The notes under the pieces: generated by a model | What the model saw: only the letters and a program-made list of their open reading frames with translations | What the model was told of the DNA's origin: nothing | Databases searched by the model: none | Assembly: GCA_021154985.1 (NCBI GenBank) | Contig: JAJNQE010000116.1 | Location: 1 to 9,884 of the forward strand | Direction of reading: 5' to 3' | Origin: Hydrogenophaga sp. | Lineage (GTDB): Bacteria > Pseudomonadota > Gammaproteobacteria > Burkholderiales > Burkholderiaceae_C | DNA length: 9,884 bases | Shown: positions 1 to 7,417 of the stretch, piece after piece | How positions within the stretch are numbered: position 1 is the stretch's first letter | Layout: every line of letters begins with the position of its first letter | Made by a program: the position numbers and the translations under genes

Positions 1-1
1 C

Positions 2-601
2 CTGCTCGCGCCCAGCTGGGGCGGCATGATCAACGGGATCATGACGCTCTCGGGCGCGTGGCACAAACTGCGCGACGACCCGATCCTGCGTTTCCTGATC
101 GTCTCGCTCTCGTTCTACGGCATGTCGACCTTCGAGGGTCCGATGATGTCGATCAAGACCGTGAACGCCCTGAGCCACTACACCGACTGGACAGTGGGCC
201 ACGTGCACAGCGGCGCGCTGGGCTGGGTCGGCCTGGTGACCATGGGTTCCATGTACTACCTGATCCCGCGCCTGTACGGCCAGAAGAAGATGTACTCGGT
301 GCCCGCCATCGAGCTGCACTTCTGGATCGCCACCATCGGCATCGTGCTCTACATCGCCGCGATGTGGATCGCCGGTGTGATGCAAGGGCTGATGTGGCGC
401 TCCATCAACCCCGACGGCAGCCTCACCTACACCTTCGTGGAGTCCGTCAAGGCGACGTTCCCTTTCTATGTGATCCGTCTGCTGGGTGGCTTGCTGTACC
501 TCGGCGGCATGGTGGTCATGTTGTGGAACACGGTCATGACGGTCAGGAACGGACAGGCGCCCGAAGTGCGCATCCCCACGCTCAACCCTGCCCACGCCTG
601 A
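2..601 (+). CDS. ccoN: cbb3-type cytochrome c oxidase subunit I, 3' part (catalytic subunit)
   Basis: This is the last 199 residues of CcoN, the membrane subunit that reduces O2 to water at the haem b3-CuB centre and pumps protons. The frame is open from base 2, so the gene begins outside the window; the ATG at 26 is internal. The motif GHVHSGALGW carries His codons at 200-202 and 206-208. In the family this HxH pair supplies axial ligands of the high-spin and low-spin b haems. A TFEGPM motif just before it is also typical. At least four hydrophobic helices follow, and the C-terminus (LNPAHA) is soluble. The CuB histidines and cross-linked tyrosine would lie upstream and cannot be checked. 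The stop is ten bases before ccoO. An FNR-type site would be expected upstream of the gene, outside this window. Confidence 0.97.
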   Translation: MLAPSWGGMINGIMTLSGAWHKLRDDPILRFLIVSLSFYGMSTFEGPMMSIKTVNALSHYTDWTVGHVHSGALGWVGLVTMGSMYYLIPRLYGQKKMYSVPAIELHFWIATIGIVLYIAAMWIAGVMQGLMWRSINPDGSLTYTFVESVKATFPFYVIRLLGGLLYLGGMVVMLWNTVMTVRNGQAPEVRIPTLNPAHA

Positions 602-611
602 GGACAAGACC

Positions 612-1238
612 ATGGCCAACGAAGACAAGATCCAGGGCTTCACCCACGAGCGGATCGAGACCAACAACTTCCTCATGATCGTGCTCATCGTGCTGGTGAT
701 CGCGGTCGGGGGACTGGTGGAGATCGTCCCGCTGTTCTTCCAGAAGTCCACCACCCAGCCGGTGGAGGGCCTCAAGCCTTACACCGCCTTGCAGATCGTC
801 GGGCGCGACGTGTACGTGCGCGAAGGTTGCTACAACTGCCACTCACAAATGATCCGCCCGCTGCAGGCCGAGACGCTGCGTTACGGCCACTACTCGCTGG
901 CGGGTGAGTTTGTGTACGACCGGCCCTTCCAGTGGGGAAGCAAACGCACCGGGCCTGACCTGCACCGCGTGGGTGGGCGCTACAGCGACGAATGGCACCG
1001 CGTGCACCTGAACAACCCTCGGGACCTGGTGCCCGAGTCGAACATGCCGGCCTATCCGTGGCTGGAGAAGAAGACCGTCGATGAAACCAGTGTCCCGCGC
1101 CGCATGGAGGTGCTGCGCACGCTCGGCGCGCCCTACACCGACGAAGAAATCGCATCCGCACCCGCAGACGTGAAGGGCAAGACCGAGCTGGACGCACTGG
1201 TGGCCTACCTGCAGGTGCTCGGCACCGCGATGAAGTGA
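612..1238 (+). CDS. ccoO: cbb3-type cytochrome c oxidase subunit II, membrane-anchored monohaem cytochrome c
   Basis: CcoO (208 aa) passes electrons towards the haems of CcoN. It has one N-terminal membrane anchor (about residues 19-43, LMIVLIVLVIAVGGLVEIVP) and a periplasmic cytochrome c domain. The single haem site is CYNCH (C73, C76, H77) followed by SQMIRP, a strongly conserved CcoO signature; the likely sixth ligand is M145 in SNMPAYPW. Length is normal for the family. An AGGA Shine-Dalgarno overlaps the ccoN stop region (about 601-604), seven bases before the ATG, which fits a polycistronic message. The subunit forms the core complex with CcoN and CcoP. Nothing is missing or truncated. 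Confidence 0.97.
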   Translation: MANEDKIQGFTHERIETNNFLMIVLIVLVIAVGGLVEIVPLFFQKSTTQPVEGLKPYTALQIVGRDVYVREGCYNCHSQMIRPLQAETLRYGHYSLAGEFVYDRPFQWGSKRTGPDLHRVGGRYSDEWHRVHLNNPRDLVPESNMPAYPWLEKKTVDETSVPRRMEVLRTLGAPYTDEEIASAPADVKGKTELDALVAYLQVLGTAMK

Positions 1239-1256
1239 GCCCGAGGAGAACACACC

Positions 1257-1394
1257 ATGGACATCAACGACCTGCGCAGCATCGTCACCCTGGTCAGCCT
1301 GCTGACCTTCCTGGGCATCGTGGCCTGGGCCTGGTCCAGACGGAACAAGGAGCGCTTTGAAGAAGCGGCCCGCTTGCCGTTTCAGGACGAATGA
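1257..1394 (+). CDS. ccoQ: cbb3-type oxidase small subunit IV
   Basis: A 45-residue open frame starts MDINDLRS and ends RLPFQDE. It has one hydrophobic helix (about residues 8-26, ending in WAW) followed by the charged tail SRRNKERFEEAARLPF, the standard layout of CcoQ/FixQ proteins. It sits exactly between ccoO and ccoP, the usual place. The start is well supported by GAGGAG at 1243-1248, eight bases ahead of the ATG. In the family CcoQ is a non-catalytic single-helix subunit that stabilises the assembled oxidase, particularly CcoP binding. Identification rests on position, size, topology and the ARLPF-type C-terminus; no catalytic motif is expected. Confidence 0.92.
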   Translation: MDINDLRSIVTLVSLLTFLGIVAWAWSRRNKERFEEAARLPFQDE

Positions 1395-1427
1395 ACCCCG
1401 TGAACCCGTCAGAACAAGAGAAGCATC

Positions 1428-2345
1428 ATGAGTGATTTCACCAGCGAATTCTGGTCCTGGTATGTGGCCGGGCTCACCCTGGTCAGCATCCTGGCCTGTG
1501 CGGTCCTGCTCTGGATCAGCGGCACCACCAAGGTCAAGGCCCGGGCCGACAACACCACCGGCCACGTGTGGGACGGTGACCTGCAGGAGATGAACAACCC
1601 GCTGCCCCGTTGGTGGGTCTACCTGTTCATCATCACGGTGATCTTCGCGCTGGTGTACGGCGTGCTGTACCCCACCTTCGGCAAATACGCAGGTGTGCTG
1701 GGCTGGTCTTCACAGGGCCAGCACCAGGCCGAGGTGGACAAGCTGCAGCAGGACATTGCACCGCTCTACGCCCGATTCAACGGCCTGTCGCCCGAGCAAC
1801 TCGCGGGCGATGCGCAGGCCATGGCGGTGGGGGAGCGCTTGTACATGAACAACTGCGCGCAGTGCCATGGCTCGGACGCGCGCGGCGCCCGCACCTTCCC
1901 CAACCTCACCGACGGTGACTGGTTGCACGGCGGTGAACCCGCCAACATCAAGACCACCCTCACGCAGGGACGCGTCGGCATGATGCCGCCGCTGGCGGCA
2001 GCGGTGGGCACACCCGACGATGTTCGCAATGTGGCGCACTACGTCCTGAGTTTGTCCGCCACGCCGAACGACCCGATTCGCGCTTCCCAGGGCCGGGCCA
2101 AGTTCGCCGTCTGTTCCGCCTGCCACGGGGCCGATGGCAAAGGCAACACCGCGCTGGGTGCCCCCAACCTCACCGACGGCATCTGGCTGCACGGCTGGGG
2201 CGAGGAAGCCATCACCCGCGCCATCAACAACGGCATCACCAACCAGATGCCGGCGCAGGCGGACAAGCTCAACGCCGACCAGATCCATGTGCTCACCGCG
2301 TATGTGTGGGGTATGTCGAACAAGCCGGCGGCTGTGGCCAACTGA
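1428..2345 (+). CDS. ccoP: cbb3-type cytochrome c oxidase subunit III, dihaem cytochrome c
   Basis: CcoP (305 aa) is the entry point for electrons from soluble or membrane c-type cytochromes. Two membrane helices are visible at about residues 12-30 and 63-83, joined by a segment with the family motif HVWDGDLQEMNNPLPRWW. Two tandem periplasmic cytochrome c domains follow. The haem sites are CAQCH (C143, C146, H147) and CSACH (C229, C232, H233). Likely Met ligands are M185 or M186 (GMMPP) and M274 (NQMPAQ). The two domains share the repeats CHGsDarG/CHGaDGkG and PNLTDGdWLHG/PNLTDGiWLHG, showing internal duplication. A purine-rich AAGAGAAG lies just before the ATG. The gene follows ccoQ by 33 bases and ends in a tandem repeat discussed separately. 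Confidence 0.97.
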   Translation: MSDFTSEFWSWYVAGLTLVSILACAVLLWISGTTKVKARADNTTGHVWDGDLQEMNNPLPRWWVYLFIITVIFALVYGVLYPTFGKYAGVLGWSSQGQHQAEVDKLQQDIAPLYARFNGLSPEQLAGDAQAMAVGERLYMNNCAQCHGSDARGARTFPNLTDGDWLHGGEPANIKTTLTQGRVGMMPPLAAAVGTPDDVRNVAHYVLSLSATPNDPIRASQGRAKFAVCSACHGADGKGNTALGAPNLTDGIWLHGWGEEAITRAINNGITNQMPAQADKLNADQIHVLTAYVWGMSNKPAAVAN

Positions 2346-2371
2346 AGCCTGACTGAACCCTGACTGAAGCC
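2341..2371 (+). repeat. 11-bp tandem repeat at the ccoP stop / ccoG leader
   Basis: Three consecutive units are visible: ACTGAAGCCTG, ACTGAACCCTG, and a partial ACTGAAGCC. The period is 11 bases, which is not a multiple of three, so the five TGA triplets fall in all three frames. The first unit contains the ccoP stop codon. The repeat fills almost the whole ccoP-ccoG gap and supplies the GAAG that is the best available ribosome-binding match for ccoG. Confidence 0.8.
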
Positions 2372-2375
2372 CGCC

Positions 2376-3815
<1,440 letters not shown>

Positions 3816-3840
3816 CACTGCCGTTTTTCAGGAGATTTCC

Positions 3841-4125
3841 ATGAACCCAACCCATACACCACCCAGCTCTTCAACCGCCTGGTGGCGCACGCCGCAGATG
3901 TGGCTGGTGGTGGGTGCGCCGCTGGTGGGTGTGGCGGCCAGTCTCACGGCTGCCTTCTTCGCCATCAACGGCGCCGACCCGGTGCTCAACAAGGCCGATT
4001 ACCAGCGCGAGCTCAAGGCGGCACAGGCGCTGCAAGGCCAGGCGCGGATCGACGCGCTGGCCAGGCTGCAACCCGCCCACCAGGCGCGCAACCATGCGGC
4101 CTCACCCGTGATCGCGGCCGATTGA
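3841..4125 (+). CDS. ccoH: short CcoH/FixH-like oxidase assembly protein
   Basis: A 94-residue protein with a good AGGAG at 3830-3834, six bases before the ATG, 25 bases after ccoG. It has a Trp-rich N-terminus (TAWWRTPQMW), one membrane helix (about residues 21-42) and a soluble tail with DPVLNKADYQRELKAAQAL. This resembles the DPVV..DYYR.G..IN segment that FixH/CcoH proteins carry after their helix. CcoH is known to associate with cbb3 subunits and assist assembly. The protein is clearly shorter than rhizobial FixH (roughly 150 or more residues), lacking most of the periplasmic beta domain; it ends RNHAASPVIAAD. The call rests on position after ccoG, topology and this short motif, so it is less certain than its neighbours. 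Confidence 0.7.
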   Translation: MNPTHTPPSSSTAWWRTPQMWLVVGAPLVGVAASLTAAFFAINGADPVLNKADYQRELKAAQALQGQARIDALARLQPAHQARNHAASPVIAAD

Positions 4126-4156
4126 TCTGCCGCCACAACCACAGGGAGGCCAGACG

Positions 4157-4387
4157 ATGTGGGGAAAACGCTTGATGGTGATCGCATGGCCCGCCTTTCT
4201 GGTGGCGGCCGTGCTGGAGATGGTGGTGTTCGCACTCGTGGACCCGAGCGACTTGCACTGGTTTGGCTCGCCGCTGGCGTTGTCGCGCGAGGCGGTCTAC
4301 ACGCTGGCCTTTTTTGTGTTTTGGGGTTTGACCATGGCGTCGAGTGCGCTCACCACGCTGCTGAGCCTGCCAGCGTCAGAGCTCTGA
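4157..4387 (+). CDS. small two-helix membrane protein, last gene of the cco operon, function unknown
   Basis: A 76-residue protein preceded by a strong GGGAGG (4144-4149), seven bases before the ATG, and 31 bases after the ccoH-like gene. Two hydrophobic helices are visible: about residues 7-28, with a glutamate (E21) inside it, and about 46-70. They are joined by a short loop, DPSDLHWFGSPLALSREA. It occupies the place where ccoS often lies but does not resemble CcoS, which has one helix near its start and an acidic tail after it. Codon use and ribosome site indicate a real gene. I do not recognise a named family. By position it may be an accessory factor or small subunit of the cbb3 oxidase; this is inference only. 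Confidence 0.75.
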   Translation: MWGKRLMVIAWPAFLVAAVLEMVVFALVDPSDLHWFGSPLALSREAVYTLAFFVFWGLTMASSALTTLLSLPASEL

Positions 4388-4404
4388 TCGGCGCAGCCGG
4401 GAGG

Positions 4405-4490
4405 GGCCCGACGATCCGCCGCCGGGCCGCCCCAAGGCGGATCAGCCCCCTCGGGGGGCAGCGACCCGCGCAGCGGTGGAGCGTGGGGGC
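4405..4490. repeat. GC-rich hairpin repeat (REP-like) between convergent cco operon and fnr
   Basis: The 104 bases between the two convergent genes hold nested inverted repeats: GGCCCG 4405-4410 with CGGGCC 4423-4428; GATCCGCC 4413-4420 with GGCGGATC 4436-4443; CCGCC 4427-4431 with GGCGG 4436-4440; and GCCCCC 4445-4450 with GGGGGC 4454-4459 or, alternatively, 4485-4490. The core (CCCCAAGGCGG...CCCCCTCGGGGGGCAGCG...GCGTGGGGGC) matches a type of dispersed intergenic element I recall from Comamonadaceae genomes. There is no T-run, so it is not a classic intrinsic terminator, but its place suggests it stops or stabilises transcripts from both sides. Confidence 0.7.
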
Positions 4491-4491
4491 C

Positions 4492-5211
4492 TTAGATGCA
4501 GGTCTGTGGGTTGACGATCTGGCGCAGGGCATCAACGTTCTTGATGTGCACGTACCGCTGCTTCACATCGATGATGCCGTCGTCGACAAACTTGGAGAAG
4601 GTGCGGCTCACCGTCTCCAGCTTCATGCCCAGGTAGCTGCCGATCTCCTCGCGCGTCATGCGCAGCACCAACTCGGATTGTGAAAAACCGCGCGCATGCA
4701 GCCGCTGCACCAGGTTCAGCAGAAAGGCCGCCAGCCGTTCTTCGGCCCGCATGCTGCCCAGCAGCAACATCACGCCGTGGTCGCGCACGATCTCGCGGCT
4801 CATGATCTTGTGCACATGGTGCTGCAGGGTGGTGAATTCGCGCGAGAGTTCTTCGACCTGGTCGAACGGCATCACGCAGACCTCGGCGTCTTCCAGCGCC
4901 ACCGCGTCGCACGAGTGGTGGTCGTTCACGATGCCGTCCATGCCGATGATCTCGCCCGTCATCTGGAAGCCGGTCACCTGGTCGCGGCCGTCGGCCGTGG
5001 TCACGCAGGTCTTGAAGAAGCCCGAGCGCACCGCGTAGAGCGAGGTGAACTTGTCGCCGACATTGAACAACGCCTGACCACGCTTGACGCGCTTGCGGGT
5101 GGAGATCACGTGATCCAGCTTGTCCATCTCATCCGCGTTCAGACCCATGGGCAGGCAGAGTTCGCGAAGGTTGCAGCTGGAGCAGGCAACTTTGATCGTG
5201 TGGGCATCCAT
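4492..5211 (-). CDS. fnr: FNR-type oxygen-sensing transcriptional regulator (Crp/Fnr family)
   Basis: A 239-residue regulator. The N-terminus has C10, C13 and C19 (CSSCNLRELC) and a fourth cysteine, C101, lies in the effector domain. Together these match the four [4Fe-4S] ligands of E. coli FNR, so oxygen sensing by cluster loss is expected. A cyclic-nucleotide-type beta-roll (about 25-120), a dimerisation helix (about 125-155) and a C-terminal winged helix follow. The recognition helix reads GMKLETVSRTF, with E199, S202 and R203 in the positions that read TTGAT half-sites. The open frame extends far upstream, but MDAHTIKVAC at 5211 gives the normal length and an N-terminus just before the cysteines. 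Divergent from hemN, with an FNR box between them. Likely activates hemN and, outside this window, ccoN; autoregulation is possible. Confidence 0.95.
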   Translation of the reverse strand: MDAHTIKVACSSCNLRELCLPMGLNADEMDKLDHVISTRKRVKRGQALFNVGDKFTSLYAVRSGFFKTCVTTADGRDQVTGFQMTGEIIGMDGIVNDHHSCDAVALEDAEVCVMPFDQVEELSREFTTLQHHVHKIMSREIVRDHGVMLLLGSMRAEERLAAFLLNLVQRLHARGFSQSELVLRMTREEIGSYLGMKLETVSRTFSKFVDDGIIDVKQRYVHIKNVDALRQIVNPQTCI

Positions 5212-5228
5212 ACAAAAATCCGGCGATG

Positions 5229-5242
5229 TGTGACAGGTCACA
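5229..5242. promoter_or_regulatory. perfect palindrome in the fnr promoter/leader
   Basis: TGTGAC-AG-GTCACA has perfect 6-bp arms with a two-base centre, 18-31 bases upstream of the fnr start codon. The half-site TGTGA resembles a CRP half-site, but the TGTGA-to-TCACA gap is four bases, not the six of a CRP site, and it does not match TTGAT-N4-ATCAA. It may be an operator for fnr; the binding protein is not identifiable from sequence. Confidence 0.4.
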
Positions 5243-5295
5243 GCATACCCCCATGGGGTTTCGACGGAGGAGCTTTGTGGTCCATGAGCCGGTGG

Positions 5296-5309
5296 TTGAT
5301 GAAGATCAA
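5296..5309. promoter_or_regulatory. FNR box between fnr and hemN
   Basis: TTGAT-GAAG-ATCAA is an exact match to the FNR consensus TTGAT-N4-ATCAA. Its centre (5302.5) lies 59.5 bases before the hemN GTG. A class II activator position (-41.5) would put the hemN transcription start near 5344, about 18 bases ahead of the GTG; CACAGT at 5332-5337 would then be a weak -10. The site is 85 bases or more from the fnr start and could also affect fnr. Confidence 0.85.
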
Positions 5310-5361
5310 GACGCTCGGGCTGCGCCTGCTGCACAGTGGTCCCATTGATTGGGAGACCGCC

Positions 5362-6741
5362 GTGAGCCACACCATTTCCGACGACCTGCTGCGCCGCTTC
5401 GACATTCCCGGCCCGCGCTACACGTCGTACCCCACCGCCGACCGCTTTGTGGAGGCCTTCACCGAGCAGGACTACGTGCAGGCGCTGGAGCAGCGGCAAG
5501 TGGGCTCCATGGCACTGCCACTCTCGCTGTATGTGCACATCCCGTTCTGTGAGTCGGTGTGCTACTACTGCGCTTGCAACAAAGTCATCACCAGGCACCA
5601 CGAGCGCGCAGCCGAATACCTGCGCTATCTCGCGCGCGAGGTGGAGCTGCAGATCGCGCACCTGGGCAAAGGGCAGAGCGTGTCGCAACTGCACCTGGGC
5701 GGCGGCACGCCGACCTTTCTGTCGGACGCCGAGCTCGAAGACCTCATGAGCATGCTGCGCTCGCATTTCACGCTGGTGCCCGGCGGCGAGTATTCGATCG
5801 AGGTGGATCCGCGCACCGTGACCGAGGAACGCTTGCGCACGCTGGCGCGCCTGGGCTTCAACCGCCTGAGTTTTGGCGTGCAGGACTTCGACCCCACGGT
5901 GCAGAAGGCGGTGCACCGCATTCAGGCCGCCGAGCAGGTGTTTGCGCTGGTGGCGGCGGCCCGGCGCATCGGCTTCGAGTCGATCAACGTCGACCTGATC
6001 TACGGCCTGCCCATGCAGACACCCGAGTCGTTTGCGCGCACGCTGGCCCAGGTCAATGAGCTGCGGCCCGACCGCATTGCGCTCTATGCCTATGCCCATT
6101 TGCCCTCGCGCTTCAAACCGCAGCGCCGCATCATTGCCGCCGAGCTGCCCGGTGGCGCGGCCAAGCTGGCGATGTTGTCGGCATCGCTCGATGCGCTGCA
6201 GGACGCGGGCTACGTGTATGTGGGCATGGACCACTTTGCGCTGCCCACCGACGCGCTGGCCGTGGCCAAACGCCAGGGCCGGCTGCATCGCAACTTCCAG
6301 GGTTACAGCACCCAGCCCGATTGCGACCTGATCGCGCTCGGTGTCTCGGCCATCGGGCGCATCGGCGCCACCTACAGTCAGAACGCCAAGACGCTGGACG
6401 AATACCGCGACCTGCTCGACCAGGGCCGCCTGCCCATCGTGCGCGGCCTGGCGCTCTCGCGCGACGACTTGCTGCGCCGCTCGGTGATCATGTCCTTGAT
6501 GTGCCAGGGCGAGCTGCAGTTCGAGTCCATCGAACTCGGACACCTGATCAATTTCCGGCAGCACTTCGAGCGCGAGCTGGACGTGCTGGAAGGGCTGGCC
6601 GAGCACGGGCTGGTGCGCCTCGACGCCAGCGGCGTGCAGGTGACCGAGGTGGGCTGGTACCTGGTGCGGGCCATCGCCATGGTGTTCGACAAGAACCTGC
6701 AGGTCGACCTGGATCGAGCGCGCTTTTCGAAGATCATCTGA
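5362..6741 (+). CDS. hemN: oxygen-independent coproporphyrinogen III dehydrogenase (radical SAM)
   Basis: HemN (459 aa) converts coproporphyrinogen III to protoporphyrinogen IX by two oxidative decarboxylations without O2, in the cytoplasm. The radical SAM motif is C63xxxC67xxC70 in PFCESVCYYCACNK, with C72 following as in E. coli HemN. An SAM-binding GGGTP lies at 114-118. The opening DLLRRFDIPGPRYTSYPTADRF is typical, as is the C-terminal HemN domain (from about 365) including LMCQGEL. Length is close to E. coli HemN (457). The open frame continues far upstream. I chose the GTG at 5362 because GGGAG at 5351-5355 lies six bases before it, it gives the family N-terminus, and the FNR box falls just upstream; an ATG at 5284 would put that box inside the gene. 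Supplies haem for the cbb3 oxidase under low oxygen. Confidence 0.95.
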   Translation: MSHTISDDLLRRFDIPGPRYTSYPTADRFVEAFTEQDYVQALEQRQVGSMALPLSLYVHIPFCESVCYYCACNKVITRHHERAAEYLRYLAREVELQIAHLGKGQSVSQLHLGGGTPTFLSDAELEDLMSMLRSHFTLVPGGEYSIEVDPRTVTEERLRTLARLGFNRLSFGVQDFDPTVQKAVHRIQAAEQVFALVAAARRIGFESINVDLIYGLPMQTPESFARTLAQVNELRPDRIALYAYAHLPSRFKPQRRIIAAELPGGAAKLAMLSASLDALQDAGYVYVGMDHFALPTDALAVAKRQGRLHRNFQGYSTQPDCDLIALGVSAIGRIGATYSQNAKTLDEYRDLLDQGRLPIVRGLALSRDDLLRRSVIMSLMCQGELQFESIELGHLINFRQHFERELDVLEGLAEHGLVRLDASGVQVTEVGWYLVRAIAMVFDKNLQVDLDRARFSKII

Positions 6742-6744
6742 TCC

Positions 6745-7416
6745 ATGCAGACATCGATGGCGATCACGGCCCTGTTCATGGGCGTGGTGGGCGGCCCCCA
6801 CTGCGTGGCCATGTGCGGTGCCGCGTGCGCCGGCATCGGCCGGGCGGCGGGTGCGCGCAGCACCCAGGCCCTGTGGACCTTCCAGGTCAGCCGCATGGTC
6901 GGCTATGCCCTGTTTGGAGCGTTGGCCGCCGGCTCGGTCCAGGGACTGGCCTGGCTCGGCACCAGCACCTCCGCGATCCGCCCGGTGTGGACATCGTTTC
7001 ATGTGGCCGCCTTGTTGCTGGGCGTGGTGCTGATCTGGCGCGCCCGGCAGCCCGCCTGGATCGAGACGCTGGGTCAGAACATCTGGCGCAAGGCCCGCCC
7101 CGCGCTGACCTCCATGGGGCAGCGCGCGCCGGTGGCGCTGGGTGTGGCCTGGGCGCTGATGCCCTGTGGGCTGCTGTACTCAGCCCTGCTGGTGGCCTCG
7201 CTCTCGGCCAACGCGCTCGAAGGCGCCGCAATCATGGCGCTGTTTTCCCTGGGCACGTCGGTTTCGCTCACGGCAGCTCCCTGGTTGCTGCTGCGCCTGA
7301 ACGGCGCACGCTCGGGCGCCTGGGGCATTCGCCTGGCCGGGCTGGCGCTGGCCGCCACATCGGGCTGGGCGCTGTGGATGGGGATCACCCAGCCCACCGG
7401 GCTGTGGTGCCTCTGA
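6745..7416 (+). CDS. TauE/SafE (DsbD-like transmembrane) family protein, putative metal-related transporter
   Basis: A 223-residue integral membrane protein with about six helices in two halves. The first half has GGPHCVAMCG (H19, C20, M23, C24) at the end of helix one; the second has ALMPCGLLYSALLVA (P140, C141). These paired HCxxMCG and PCGxxY motifs mark the family usually annotated 'sulfite exporter TauE/SafE', related to the DsbD transmembrane region. Such genes recur beside hemN, fnr/anr and cbb3 genes in Proteobacteria, and the Cys/Met/His set would suit copper or thiol chemistry; the substrate is unproven and 'sulfite exporter' may be misleading. The start is three bases after the hemN stop, with no clear Shine-Dalgarno, so translation is probably coupled to hemN. 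ATG at 6757 is an alternative start. Confidence 0.85.
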   Translation: MQTSMAITALFMGVVGGPHCVAMCGAACAGIGRAAGARSTQALWTFQVSRMVGYALFGALAAGSVQGLAWLGTSTSAIRPVWTSFHVAALLLGVVLIWRARQPAWIETLGQNIWRKARPALTSMGQRAPVALGVAWALMPCGLLYSALLVASLSANALEGAAIMALFSLGTSVSLTAAPWLLLRLNGARSGAWGIRLAGLALAATSGWALWMGITQPTGLWCL

Positions 7417-7417
7417 T

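Noticed and set aside
4157..4387. Assignment as ccoS
   Set aside because: CcoS has one helix near its N-terminus and an acidic tail; this protein has two helices and no such tail.
5229..5242. TGTGACAGGTCACA called as a CRP site
   Set aside because: CRP needs six bases between TGTGA and TCACA; there are four. Kept only as an unassigned palindrome.
5249..5258. CCCCATGGGG palindrome as an operator
   Set aside because: A 10-bp GC-rich palindrome is easily found by chance here, and nothing pairs it with a known site.
5284..5361. ATG 5284 as the hemN start
   Set aside because: It adds 26 residues (MSRWLMKIKTLG...) not typical of HemN and would place a perfect FNR box inside the gene.
4492..7002. 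An 836-codon open frame on the - strand, read as one large gene
   Set aside because: Only its last 239 codons are a recognisable protein (FNR). The rest is antisense to hemN and its neighbour, His/Arg/Gln-rich, with no family character; it is a product of high GC.
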